Below, in pieces: positions 25,848-35,121 of a stretch of DNA of 64,000 nucleotides. The notes under the pieces are model-generated. The model saw only the letters and a list, made by a program, of their open reading frames with translations, was not told the DNA's origin and ran no database searches. The stretch is from Flavobacterium faecale (lineage in GTDB: Bacteria; Bacteroidota; Bacteroidia; Flavobacteriales; Flavobacteriaceae). A program made the position numbers and the translations under genes. Location of the stretch: NCBI RefSeq assembly GCF_003076455.1, contig NZ_CP020918.1, forward strand, positions 3,942,001 to 4,006,000. The letters are read 5' to 3'. Position 1 is the stretch's first letter. Every line of letters starts with the position of its first letter.

Positions 25848-25851
25848 TTTC

Positions 25852-27240
25852 ATGATAAAAAATATTTGCTGTATAGGAGCAGGTTATGTAGGTGGTCCAA
25901 CTATGGCTATTATTGCACAAAAATGCCCTCATATAAAAGTTACTGTTGTTGATTTAAATGAAAAAAGAATTGCAGATTGGAATGATCCAAATGTAGATAA
26001 TATTCCAATATATGAACCTGGTTTAAGTGCAATTGTTGCTGAATCAAGAGGACGAAATTTATTTTTTTCTACTGATGTTGATAGTGCGATTGATGAAGCA
26101 GATATGATTTTCATTTCTGTAAATACACCTACTAAAACCTACGGTGTTGGAAAAGGAATGGCCGCTGATTTAAAATACATTGAATTGTGCGCTAGGCAAA
26201 TTGCTAAAATTGCTAAATCAGATAAGATAGTTGTTGAAAAATCAACATTACCAGTTAGAACTGCCAGTGCAATCAAAAATATCCTTGAACATACAGGAAA
26301 TGGCGTAAAGTTTCAGATTCTTTCTAATCCTGAATTTTTGGCAGAAGGAACCGCTGTAGCTGATTTGTTGAATCCTGATCGAGTTTTAATTGGAGGGGAT
26401 ACCGATGCAGAAGGTCAAAAAGCAGTTCAGAAATTAGTTGATATTTATTCAAATTGGGTTCCAAAAAATCAAATTTTAACAACTAATATTTGGTCGTCTG
26501 AATTATCGAAGCTTACGGCAAATGCTTTTTTAGCGCAAAGAGTTTCATCCATAAATTCCATGTCTGAGCTATGTGAAAAAACAGGAGCTGAAATAAGTGA
26601 AATAGCTAAAGCCATTGGCATGGACAACAGAATAGGATCTGAATTTTTAAAATCTTCTGTAGGTTTCGGAGGTTCCTGTTTTAAAAAAGACATACTAAAC
26701 TTGGTATATATTGCAAAATCATATGGGTTAAATGAAGTGGCTGATTACTGGGAACAAGTAATTATTATGAATGACCATCAAACAGCTCGCTTTGCAAAAA
26801 ATATAGTTAAAAAATTATATAATACTGTATCAGGTAAAAAAATAGCTATACTCGGATGGGCTTTCAAGAAAGATACCAATGATACTAGAGAATCAGCAGC
26901 TATATATGTAGCAGATAATTTACTAGCGGAGCAGGCCAATTTAGTTGTTTTTGACCCAAAAGTTAAAGAACATCAAATATATACTGATTTAAATCATTTA
27001 GCAACAAGACCTCATGGAGAAAATATAGAAGGAGTAACCGTTGTAGATAATCCATATGAAGCTTGTAATGAAACTCATGCAATTGCAATTTTAACAGAAT
27101 GGGAAGAATTCAAAACATATGATTGGGAAAAAATATACAATCATATGCAAAAACCAGCTTTCATTTTCGATGGAAGAAATTTATTAGACAAGAATGAATT
27201 GGAACGAATTGGATTTGTATATCAGGCAGTAGGTTCATGA
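25852..27240 (+). CDS. ugd: UDP-glucose 6-dehydrogenase
   Basis: A 462-residue enzyme that oxidises UDP-glucose to UDP-glucuronate with two NAD. The N-terminal dinucleotide fold has IGAGYVGGP at 8-16. The catalytic Cys276 lies in [11 protein letters not shown]. Other motifs are [22 protein letters not shown] and [11 protein letters not shown]. The C-terminal UDP-binding domain contains [17 protein letters not shown]. Length and motifs, including the extended ADLKYIE region, resemble the longer eukaryotic-like Ugd type. It follows the broken epimerase by 4 bp and probably supplies uronic acid for the glycan. Confidence 0.93.
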   Translation: MIKNICCIGAGYVGGPTMAIIAQKCPHIKVTVVDLNEKRIADWNDPNVDNIPIYEPGLSAIVAESRGRNLFFSTDVDSAIDEADMIFISVNTPTKTYGVGKGMAADLKYIELCARQIAKIAKSDKIVVEKSTLPVRTASAIKNILEHTGNGVKFQILSNPEFLAEGTAVADLLNPDRVLIGGDTDAEGQKAVQKLVDIYSNWVPKNQILTTNIWSSELSKLTANAFLAQRVSSINSMSELCEKTGAEISEIAKAIGMDNRIGSEFLKSSVGFGGSCFKKDILNLVYIAKSYGLNEVADYWEQVIIMNDHQTARFAKNIVKKLYNTVSGKKIAILGWAFKKDTNDTRESAAIYVADNLLAEQANLVVFDPKVKEHQIYTDLNHLATRPHGENIEGVTVVDNPYEACNETHAIAILTEWEEFKTYDWEKIYNHMQKPAFIFDGRNLLDKNELERIGFVYQAVGS

Positions 27241-27395
27241 TGTTTAGTTAATACCTTCTTTGAATAACTAGCTATTATTAATTTAAAAATACACTATAGA
27301 ATTCATCCGTATAATAAATTAATAATCTATAGTTCAGAAAAAATCTGGAAAACTAGCACATTAATAATATAAAAATAAATCATAATCAAATATTT

Positions 27396-28406
27396 ATGTT
27401 AAACAATAAATCAATTTTAATTACCGGAGGAACAGGTTCTTTAGGTAAAGCTTTAACAGCTCATATCCTAAAAAATTATCCTAATGTACGAAAATTAGTT
27501 ATTTATTCCCGAGATGAGCAAAAACAATATCAAATGGCTCAAGATTTTCCTTCTCATAAATACACCCAAATTCGTTTTTTAATTGGAGATGTACGTGATA
27601 AAGAACGTTTAATACGAGCTTTTAAAAATATTGATTATATAATACATGCCGCTGCTATGAAGCATGTTCCTATTGCAGAATACAATCCTGACGAATGCGT
27701 TAAGACTAATATTCATGGTGCACAGAATGTTATTGACGCTTGTTTACAAACAAGTGTAGAACGTGTAGTAGCACTTTCTACCGATAAAGCATGTGCACCT
27801 ATTAATTTGTATGGAGCTACTAAATTAGCCTCTGATAAACTATTTGTTGCAGCTAATAACATTACGGGTTGGAATCCTATTCGATTCTCAGTTGTAAGAT
27901 ACGGAAATGTAATGGGTTCTAATGGGTCAGTGATTCCATTTTTTATCAATAAGAAAAAAGAAGGCATATTACCGATCACTGATCCAGAGATGACTCGCTT
28001 TAATATATCTCTTGAGGGAGGAGTTGATATGGTTATGCATGCACTTGAACATGCGTGGGGTGGTGAAATTTTTGTTCCGAAAATCCCCTCTTATAAAATT
28101 ATGGATGTTGCAGAGGCCATTGGTCCTGACTGTGTACATAAGGTAATTGGTATCAGACCAGGAGAAAAGGTACATGAAGAAATGATTACTCCATCAGACT
28201 CATTTTACACCTATGATTTAGGGAAATATTTCACTATTCTTCCTTCACATCCTAAATGGAAATTGGAAGAGTTTGTAAAAGAATTTTCTGCAGACATCGT
28301 CCCTCACGGATTTGCATACAACTCTGGTACTAATACTGAATGGGAAACGATTGATTCCTTAAGAGCTTTAATCACAGAACATGTAGATGCAAATTTTATA
28401 GCTTAA
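27396..28406 (+). CDS. pseB: UDP-N-acetylglucosamine 4,6-dehydratase (inverting), PseB
   Basis: A 336-residue soluble SDR enzyme for the first step of CMP-pseudaminate synthesis, removal of water from UDP-GlcNAc with inversion at C5. The NAD(P) motif TGGTGSLG is at 10-17. The catalytic region STDKACAPINLYGATKL gives Asp130, Lys131, Tyr139 and Lys143. HAAAMKHVP and RFSVVRYGNVMGS are also present. Its start follows a 155-bp gap that may contain a promoter. pseC begins 3 bp after its stop, and the set continues with pseF, a double GNAT gene and pseI. Confidence 0.95.
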   Translation: MLNNKSILITGGTGSLGKALTAHILKNYPNVRKLVIYSRDEQKQYQMAQDFPSHKYTQIRFLIGDVRDKERLIRAFKNIDYIIHAAAMKHVPIAEYNPDECVKTNIHGAQNVIDACLQTSVERVVALSTDKACAPINLYGATKLASDKLFVAANNITGWNPIRFSVVRYGNVMGSNGSVIPFFINKKKEGILPITDPEMTRFNISLEGGVDMVMHALEHAWGGEIFVPKIPSYKIMDVAEAIGPDCVHKVIGIRPGEKVHEEMITPSDSFYTYDLGKYFTILPSHPKWKLEEFVKEFSADIVPHGFAYNSGTNTEWETIDSLRALITEHVDANFIA

Positions 28407-28409
28407 ACA

Positions 28410-29588
28410 ATGAAAAATATTCCCTACGGACGACAAAATATTACCACAGAAGATATTGATGCGGTAATTGAGACCTTAAAGTCGGATTATTTAACTCAAG
28501 GTCCAAAAATCTTAGAATTTGAAAAAGCATTTGCAAATTATATTGGTTCAAAATATGCTGTGGCAGTTGCAAACGGAACGGCAGCTTTACATCTATGTAC
28601 ATTAGCATTAGACGTAAAAAAAGAACAAAAAGTAATTACCACACCCATCACTTTTGCCGCTTCTGCAAATTGCGTAAGATATTGTGATGGAGAAGTTGTT
28701 TTTGCAGATATTGACCCTGAAACGTATTTAATAGACTATAATGCAGTTGAAAAACTGCTCAAAGCATCTCCAAAGGGAACTTATAATGGGATTATTCCAG
28801 TAGATTTTGCAGGAAGAGCGGTTGATTTAGAAAAATTTAGAGCATTGGCTGATGAGTATAATCTTTGGATTATTGAAGATTCTTGTCATTCGCCAGGAGG
28901 TTTTTTTGTAGACTCAAAAGGGAAAGAGCAAAATTGCGGGAATGGAAACTTTGCTGATTTAGCTATTTTCTCCTTTCACCCTGTAAAACACATAGCATCG
29001 GGTGAAGGTGGTATGGTAACCACGAATGACGAAGCTTTATACCATAAGTTATTACAACTTAGGACACACGGCATCGTAAAATCTGAAGATGCATTTACAA
29101 ATTCTATAGAATTTGCGGGAGGTGATACACAATACCCATTATGGTATATGGAAATGCAACATTTAGGGTTTAACTACCGCCTAACAGATTTTCAAGCAGC
29201 ATTAGGCTTAAGTCAATTAAGCAGAGCTGATCAAGGACTTGCAAGAAGACGAGATATTGCGGCAACCTATTTAGAGGCTTTTAAAAATCAGTCTTTTGTC
29301 AAAGGGCAATCTGGAGTAATTGAAGGACACGCTTATCACTTATATATTCTTGAAGTCGAAGACCGTTTGGGTTTGTACAATTATTTACGAACTAAAAACA
29401 TTTTCGCTCAAATCCATTATATCCCTTGCCATTTAATGCCCTATTACAGACAATTTGGGTGGAGAGAAGGAGATATGTCTCAAGCAGAAAAATATTATAA
29501 AAATTGTATTAGTTTGCCAATGTATCCCACATTAACAGCCGAAGAACAACAATTTGTAATTACATCCATACATGAATTTTATGACTAA
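28410..29588 (+). CDS. pseC: UDP-4-amino-4,6-dideoxy-N-acetyl-L-altrosamine transaminase, PseC
   Basis: A 392-residue PLP-dependent aminotransferase of the DegT/DnrJ/EryC1 family. It would transfer an amino group to C4 of the PseB product. The PLP lysine is Lys193 in FSFHPVKHIASGEGG. Other family motifs are VAVANGTAALHL, EDSCHSPGG and NYRLTDFQAALG. Full length. Tight spacing to pseB and an overlap with pseF indicate one transcript. Confidence 0.95.
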   Translation: MKNIPYGRQNITTEDIDAVIETLKSDYLTQGPKILEFEKAFANYIGSKYAVAVANGTAALHLCTLALDVKKEQKVITTPITFAASANCVRYCDGEVVFADIDPETYLIDYNAVEKLLKASPKGTYNGIIPVDFAGRAVDLEKFRALADEYNLWIIEDSCHSPGGFFVDSKGKEQNCGNGNFADLAIFSFHPVKHIASGEGGMVTTNDEALYHKLLQLRTHGIVKSEDAFTNSIEFAGGDTQYPLWYMEMQHLGFNYRLTDFQAALGLSQLSRADQGLARRRDIAATYLEAFKNQSFVKGQSGVIEGHAYHLYILEVEDRLGLYNYLRTKNIFAQIHYIPCHLMPYYRQFGWREGDMSQAEKYYKNCISLPMYPTLTAEEQQFVITSIHEFYD

Positions 29589-30270
29589 TATTTGTATCAT
29601 TCCTGCACGAGGTGGCAGTAAACGTATTTTTCGAAAAAACATTAAAATTTTCTTAGGTAAACCTATTATTGCGTATTCAATTGAAGCTGCTATTGATTCC
29701 GGTATCTTTGATGAAGTAATGGTGTCAACAGATGATGCGGAAATAGCCGAAATAGCGCTACAATATGGAGCAAAAGTTCCATTTATGCGTAGTAATAAAA
29801 ATGCAAATGATTTCGCTACTACTTATGAAGTAATAGAGGAGGTAATAGAGAGCTATAAAAAAAGAGGACAATCTTTTGACCAAGCCTGTTGTATTTATCC
29901 ATGTGCTCCTTTCATTTCAACAAAAAAATTAGTTGAAGCAGCTAGAAAATTAGATAAATTCGAAACCGTCTTACCCATAGTACAATACGGATTTCCTATA
30001 CAAAGAGCATTAAAAAAAAACGAAGCAGATAGCGTATCATTTATTCAACCAGAATTTGAACTTTCCCGTTCTCAAGATTTAAATGAAAGTTTTCACGATG
30101 CAGGACAATTCTATTTTTTCAACCTCAAAAGCTTGTTTAAAAATAAAAGTGTTTTATCAGAAAATACAGGGTGTGTAGTGTTATCTGAAATTGAAGTGCA
30201 AGATATTGATAATGAAATTGACTGGAAATTAGCGGAATTAAAATATAAATTACTGTATGGAGTTTCCTAA
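29581..30270 (+). CDS. pseF: Pseudaminic acid cytidylyltransferase, PseF
   Basis: An enzyme of about 230 residues that activates pseudaminic acid with CTP. The N-terminal nucleotide motif is IIPARGGSKRI, followed by FRKNIK where relatives usually have PRKN. DDAEIAEIA, YPCAPFIS and DAGQFYFF are also visible. The ATG at 29581 overlaps the pseC stop by 8 bp and gives the normal N-terminus; an in-frame ATG at 29572 would add three residues. It overlaps the next gene by 14 bp. Confidence 0.92.
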   Translation: MTNICIIPARGGSKRIFRKNIKIFLGKPIIAYSIEAAIDSGIFDEVMVSTDDAEIAEIALQYGAKVPFMRSNKNANDFATTYEVIEEVIESYKKRGQSFDQACCIYPCAPFISTKKLVEAARKLDKFETVLPIVQYGFPIQRALKKNEADSVSFIQPEFELSRSQDLNESFHDAGQFYFFNLKSLFKNKSVLSENTGCVVLSEIEVQDIDNEIDWKLAELKYKLLYGVS

Positions 30271-31270
30271 AAGATATAAAGTTTTAGAAAAAAAAATATT
30301 TTCAAAAGGCATTTTTTCACTTATTCCTATTCGCTTTGAGGATAGGATAACAATCATGCATTGGCGCAACGAACAAATTTATCATCTTCGACAAAACCAA
30401 CCTCTTACCTTAGAAAATCAAGAAAGCTATTTTAAGAATATAGTTTCAAAATTATTTGAGCAAGACCAACCAAATCAGATCTTGTTTTCTATTTTAGAAA
30501 ATGGAGAATGTATTGGTTATGGAGGATTAGTGCACATTAATTGGATAGATAAAAATGCGGAGATTTCATTTATCATGCAAACAAATTTAGAGCAAAATCG
30601 ATTTGATGAAATTTGGAGTGAATACTTAAACTTAGTTGAAAAGGTAGCCTTTAGCGATTTGAAATTACATAAAATATTTACCTATGCTTTTGATTTAAGA
30701 CCCAAATTGTATAGCATCCTATCGAAATCAGGGTATACAGAAGAAGCACGCTTAAAGGAACATTGTCTGTTTAATGAAAACTATATTGACGTATTAATTC
30801 ATTCAAAAATAAATCATTCTCTTACCCTACGGCTAGCTTCTCTGGAAGATGAAAACATTACATATGATTGGGCATCGAATAAGATCGTACGCCAATATGC
30901 AATTCAAAAAGAAGAAATTTATTTTGAAGATCACAAAAACTGGTTTTCAAATAAAATAACAGCAGCAGATTGTATCTATTTTATTGCTGAAGTAAATAAC
31001 ACTCCAATTGGTTCTATCCGTTTTGATATAAACAATATTAAAGAAGCATTGCTGAGTTTCTTGTTAGACCCTCAATTTCATGGTAAAGGATATGGCAAAA
31101 TAATTTTAGAAAAAGGGATTGAGGAAGTACTTAAATTAAAAGAATTATATAAAATAATTGGTGTTGTCAGTATTGAAAACATTCCGTCGTTAAAAACCTT
31201 TAAATCATTAGAGTTTCAACAAGTGAGTGAGATAGACGCATACATTACTTACGAAAAAAAATATAAATAA
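30257..31270 (+). CDS. Tandem GNAT acetyltransferase (PseH-like plus PseG C-terminal-like GNAT)
   Basis: A 337-residue protein with two GNAT domains. The first (about 20-185) has SLIPIRFEDRITIMHWRNEQ, ILENGECIGYGGL and NAEISFIM, a type of GNAT that occurs in flavobacterial pse clusters and is a candidate for N-acetylation of the 4-amino group (PseH step). The second (about 190-335) has LTLRLASLEDENITYDWAS, FIAEVNNTPIGSIRFD and FHGKGYGKIIL, and resembles the GNAT domain often attached to the end of PseG. The PseG sugar hydrolase domain itself is absent. It lies exactly where pseH-pseG would stand and overlaps pseI by 1 bp. Confidence 0.82.
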   Translation: MEFPKRYKVLEKKIFSKGIFSLIPIRFEDRITIMHWRNEQIYHLRQNQPLTLENQESYFKNIVSKLFEQDQPNQILFSILENGECIGYGGLVHINWIDKNAEISFIMQTNLEQNRFDEIWSEYLNLVEKVAFSDLKLHKIFTYAFDLRPKLYSILSKSGYTEEARLKEHCLFNENYIDVLIHSKINHSLTLRLASLEDENITYDWASNKIVRQYAIQKEEIYFEDHKNWFSNKITAADCIYFIAEVNNTPIGSIRFDINNIKEALLSFLLDPQFHGKGYGKIILEKGIEEVLKLKELYKIIGVVSIENIPSLKTFKSLEFQQVSEIDAYITYEKKYK

Positions 31271-32310
31271 TGAAAATAGGTACATACGAAATAAATAATA
31301 GCTCTAAAGTTTTTATCATTGCAGAACTTTCTGCAAATCATAATGGCAGTATCGAAGTAGCTCTGGAAACTATTAAAGCAGCAAAACGTGCTGGTGCTGA
31401 TTGTATAAAACTACAAACCTATACCGCGGACACTATTACTTTAGATTCTGATAAAGAAGATTTTAAGATAAAAGGAACCATTTGGGAAGGACAAAATTTA
31501 CATAAATTGTATCAGGAAGCCTATACACCATGGGAATGGCACAAACAATTATTTGATGCTGCCAACGCAGAAGGTTTAGTTTGCTTTTCTTCTCCATTTG
31601 ATAAAACGGCAGTAGATTTACTGGAGTCCTTAAATACCCCAGCTTATAAAATCGCTTCTTTTGAAATTACCGATATACCATTAATTGAATATGTAGCTTC
31701 CAAGGGGAAACCTATCATTCTTTCAACAGGAATAGCCACTATTGAAGATATTGAATTAGCATTAGATGCTTGTAGAAGAGTGGGTAATAATGATATTGCT
31801 TTATTAAAGTGTACCTCAAGCTACCCTGCCCCTATTGAAGAAGCAAATATGTGTATGGTAAAAGATTTAGCAGAACGATTTAAAGTCATTTCAGGTTTAT
31901 CAGATCATACTATTGGAAGTACAGTACCTGTGGTGGCAACCTGCTTTGGTGCAAAAATTATTGAAAAGCATTTTATCTTAGATCGTGCTATTGGAGGACC
32001 TGATGCATCGTTTTCAATGAACGAAGAAGAATTTACAGCAATGGTAAAAGCAGTACGAGAAGCAGAATTGGCTATTGGTAAAGTTGATTACACCTTGACA
32101 GATAAACAAGCTAAAGGAAAAGATTTTTCAAGATCCTTGTATGTAGTAAATGACATAAAAAAAGGCGAGCTATTTACCGAAGAAAATGTGCGTTCTATCC
32201 GACCTGGTTTTGGATTACATCCACGATATTTACCTGAAATATTAGGTAAGCAGGCAAGTACAGATATGGAAAAGGGAGACCGTTTTGAATTGCAAATGAT
32301 TGCCAAATAA
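31270..32310 (+). CDS. pseI: Pseudaminic acid synthase, PseI
   Basis: A 346-residue NeuB-family enzyme that condenses the 6-deoxy-AltdiNAc sugar with phosphoenolpyruvate. The TIM-barrel domain (about 1-280) holds IIAELSANHNGS, ADCIKLQTYTADTI, LKCTSSYPAP, GLSDHTIGS and IIEKHFILDR. The C-terminal SAF antifreeze-like domain (about 285-346) has SLYVVNDIKKGE and IRPGFGLHPRYL. Complete and intact. The start overlaps the preceding stop (TAATG). Confidence 0.94.
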   Translation: MKIGTYEINNSSKVFIIAELSANHNGSIEVALETIKAAKRAGADCIKLQTYTADTITLDSDKEDFKIKGTIWEGQNLHKLYQEAYTPWEWHKQLFDAANAEGLVCFSSPFDKTAVDLLESLNTPAYKIASFEITDIPLIEYVASKGKPIILSTGIATIEDIELALDACRRVGNNDIALLKCTSSYPAPIEEANMCMVKDLAERFKVISGLSDHTIGSTVPVVATCFGAKIIEKHFILDRAIGGPDASFSMNEEEFTAMVKAVREAELAIGKVDYTLTDKQAKGKDFSRSLYVVNDIKKGELFTEENVRSIRPGFGLHPRYLPEILGKQASTDMEKGDRFELQMIAK

Positions 32311-32361
32311 ATATTTTTTTACTCAACTGTTATTTTAAAAGTTTTAAATTAAAAGCTACAA

Positions 32362-34158
32362 ATGAATTTGATAAAACAACTTCTCACTAAGTATTTTGAA
32401 AACCTAGCCTATTTTTTTAAGCAACTGCGTTATCGCTTGCTTCTAATGATAATACTAGGTGTAGTAGTTGGTGTTCTAGATGGTTTTGGACTAGCGATGT
32501 TCATGCCGTTACTAGAAATGGTAAATAATACTGCACAATCTAACGGATCCTCTTTAGGGAACTTAAGCTTTTTAGTAGACGGGATAAAAAGTATGGGGCT
32601 TTCTTTGAACCTTGCTACAGTATTATCAATGATGGTGTTTTTCTTTATAATTAAGGGAATTGTTAAATATATCGCTGGTGTCTATAATGCTCTTTTACGC
32701 AGATTTTTCATCGACAAATTACGAAACAATTTGCTTTCCGCTTTCAATAAAATAAAATTCAAATATTTTGTTACCTCAGATGTTGGTCGGATTCAAAACA
32801 CTATGTCTGTAGAAATTGAAAGAGCTTCTGCCGCCTTTTACAATTATGCCAATACATTGCAACAATCAATTATGGTATTGGTTTATGTCAGTTTTGCTTT
32901 TTTTGTAGACATACGGTTTGCACTACTTGTCACTATTGGAGGTGGTTTATCTAATTTTTTATACAAGTCTATTTATAAAAAAACAAAAGGGGCTTCTAAA
33001 GATTTTTCTACCGATTCTCATACATACCAAGGGCAAATAATCCAGTATGTAAGCAACTATAAGTATTTAAAAGCTACTGCTATTTTAGACATTTATGCTA
33101 ATCGACTTCGAAAAAGCATTGATGCTATCGAGCAGAGTCGTTTCCGAATCGGAAAATTAGGTGCCATTTTAGAGTCTGCTCGTGAACCTATATTAATTGT
33201 AGTTGTTGCAAGTGTAATTTTGATTCAGACTAGGTTACTAAATGCTACATTAGGACCAATATTAATCAGTTTATTGTTTTTTTATAGGGCTTTATCTTCC
33301 TTAATGAATTTGCAAAACTCCTACAATCGTTTTTTGGAACTTTCCGGTTCATTGGATAATTTAATGGACTTCCAAAAAGAAATAAATTTAGAAAAAGAGC
33401 AAAATGGTAAAGAAATTATCAAGACCGTAAACAGTTCGATAGAACTAAAAAATGTTTTCTTGGCTTATGATAAGGTTGACATACTAAAAAATATTAATTT
33501 AAAAATTGATAAAAATGAAACGGTAGCTTTTGTTGGAGAAAGCGGCAGTGGTAAAACAACAGTAGTAAATATTTTAGCTGGTCTTATTCCTGCAGACAAA
33601 GGAAATGTATTTATTGATGGTATTGATCGCAATGATATAGACATCAAAACGTATCAAACAAAAATTGGATACATTACGCAAGATCCCGTTATCTTTAATG
33701 ATACAATTTTTAATAATGTCACTCTTTGGTCAGAACAAAATAAGACGACGTTCAAACGTTTTGAAGAAGCATTGCAAAAGGCGGCAATCGCTGATTTTGT
33801 AGCCGAACAAACGATGGGGGCAGAAACGATTTTAGGAAATGATGGCGTTAACTTAAGCGGCGGTCAAAAACAACGGATTTCGATTGCCCGAGAATTGTAT
33901 AAAGACATTAACATACTGATAATGGATGAAGCAACTTCTGCTTTAGACAGTGAAACTGAAAGAGCCATTCAAGAAAGTATAGATGCCTTAAAAGGAAAAT
34001 ATACTATATTCATGGTGGCGCATCGTTTATCTACTATTCGCAATGCCGACAGGATTATCGTAATGAATAAAGGAGAAATACAACAAATAGGTTCCTACCA
34101 ATCGCTGATGGAAACTTCTTCATTGTTCAAGAGAATGGTAGACTTACAAGATTTGTAG
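32362..34158 (+). CDS. ABC transporter, fused permease-ATPase (MsbA/PglK-like flippase)
   Basis: A 598-residue half-transporter. The N-terminal half (about 20-320) has six predicted membrane helices. The ATPase domain has Walker A GESGSGKTT near 392-400, the signature LSGGQKQR near 498-505, Walker B ILIMDEATS near 519-527, and a His in MVAHRLST. It would act as a homodimer. No Wzx-type flippase is present in the locus, so this is a good candidate for flipping the lipid-linked glycan, as PglK does in Campylobacter. Peptide or lipid export cannot be excluded. Confidence 0.85.
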   Translation: MNLIKQLLTKYFENLAYFFKQLRYRLLLMIILGVVVGVLDGFGLAMFMPLLEMVNNTAQSNGSSLGNLSFLVDGIKSMGLSLNLATVLSMMVFFFIIKGIVKYIAGVYNALLRRFFIDKLRNNLLSAFNKIKFKYFVTSDVGRIQNTMSVEIERASAAFYNYANTLQQSIMVLVYVSFAFFVDIRFALLVTIGGGLSNFLYKSIYKKTKGASKDFSTDSHTYQGQIIQYVSNYKYLKATAILDIYANRLRKSIDAIEQSRFRIGKLGAILESAREPILIVVVASVILIQTRLLNATLGPILISLLFFYRALSSLMNLQNSYNRFLELSGSLDNLMDFQKEINLEKEQNGKEIIKTVNSSIELKNVFLAYDKVDILKNINLKIDKNETVAFVGESGSGKTTVVNILAGLIPADKGNVFIDGIDRNDIDIKTYQTKIGYITQDPVIFNDTIFNNVTLWSEQNKTTFKRFEEALQKAAIADFVAEQTMGAETILGNDGVNLSGGQKQRISIARELYKDINILIMDEATSALDSETERAIQESIDALKGKYTIFMVAHRLSTIRNADRIIVMNKGEIQQIGSYQSLMETSSLFKRMVDLQDL

Positions 34159-34194
34159 CTTTTGCAAAATTATAAATATATTAAAAACTAAGTC

Positions 34195-35097
34195 ATGTAT
34201 AAAATTACAATTGGAATCCCCACATATAGGCGTTCCGAAGCATTAGTGAATCTATTAGAAAATATTAGTAGCTTATCCGGTTTAAAAATTGATTTTGATA
34301 TAATAATTATTGACGATAGTGGTACTAAAGAATACAATCTAAAGAATAAAGAAGTTATTGAGTCATTTAAAGACTTAAAAATTAATTTTATAATCAATCA
34401 ATTAAATTTAGGTTTCCCACGGACATTCTTAAAACTTCTAAAAGAATGTAATACTAAATACTTGATTTTAATGGCTGACGATGATCTACTTATAAAAGAT
34501 AATTTAATAGAAATTTTTGATTTTTTGGAGAAAAAAAATCCTGATTTATTAAGTCCTCAGTGGTTGTATAAATCAGGTAAGTATGGTAGAGGTATAAATT
34601 CAACAAGAAAAGTAATACCAGAAGAACATAGACTTTGTTGTGGACATGCACCAGGTGTAATTTTTAATGTCATAAAGGGAAGAGAGTTTATTAGTGTTAT
34701 TGAAGACAGAATTAATCAATCTTGTAATGCAACTTTAACTTATCCTTTAGTGTCATTGAGTATTGCTTTAATGCTATTTTATGATAATTGCTACTGGTAT
34801 GCGAAACCAATAGCAATGGAAGGTCAAGCTTGTGAGAGCGGAATAAATGATTCGAAAGGCAATCATTACAGTAGTACAGCCTCTAGAATTCAACAAATCG
34901 CTGCTTTTGATGATTATATTTTAACATTCGCAGAATGTGAAAATAGGGAAAAAATATTATTGGCATCGCGCAGTTGGTCTTTTCAAAAAGTTTTAAACTC
35001 AAATAAAACCTTAAGAGAAAAAGTTTTACAATATATAAATCCATCTTTAAGTTTTAGAATACATAGAAAGATAAATTTATTATGTAATAAAAAGTAG
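34195..35097 (+). CDS. Family 2 (GT-A) glycosyltransferase
   Basis: A 300-residue cytoplasmic or membrane-associated glycosyltransferase. The GT-A start ITIGIPTYRRSEALVNLLENI, the acidic IIIDDSG and the metal-binding LMADDD are clear in the first 110 residues. The remaining part has a Cys/His-rich stretch near 140-150 and a basic C-terminus. Donor and acceptor cannot be inferred. Confidence 0.85.
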   Translation: MYKITIGIPTYRRSEALVNLLENISSLSGLKIDFDIIIIDDSGTKEYNLKNKEVIESFKDLKINFIINQLNLGFPRTFLKLLKECNTKYLILMADDDLLIKDNLIEIFDFLEKKNPDLLSPQWLYKSGKYGRGINSTRKVIPEEHRLCCGHAPGVIFNVIKGREFISVIEDRINQSCNATLTYPLVSLSIALMLFYDNCYWYAKPIAMEGQACESGINDSKGNHYSSTASRIQQIAAFDDYILTFAECENREKILLASRSWSFQKVLNSNKTLREKVLQYINPSLSFRIHRKINLLCNKK

Positions 35098-35121
35098 TCC
35101 CTCATTTAATTAAAATCTAAA

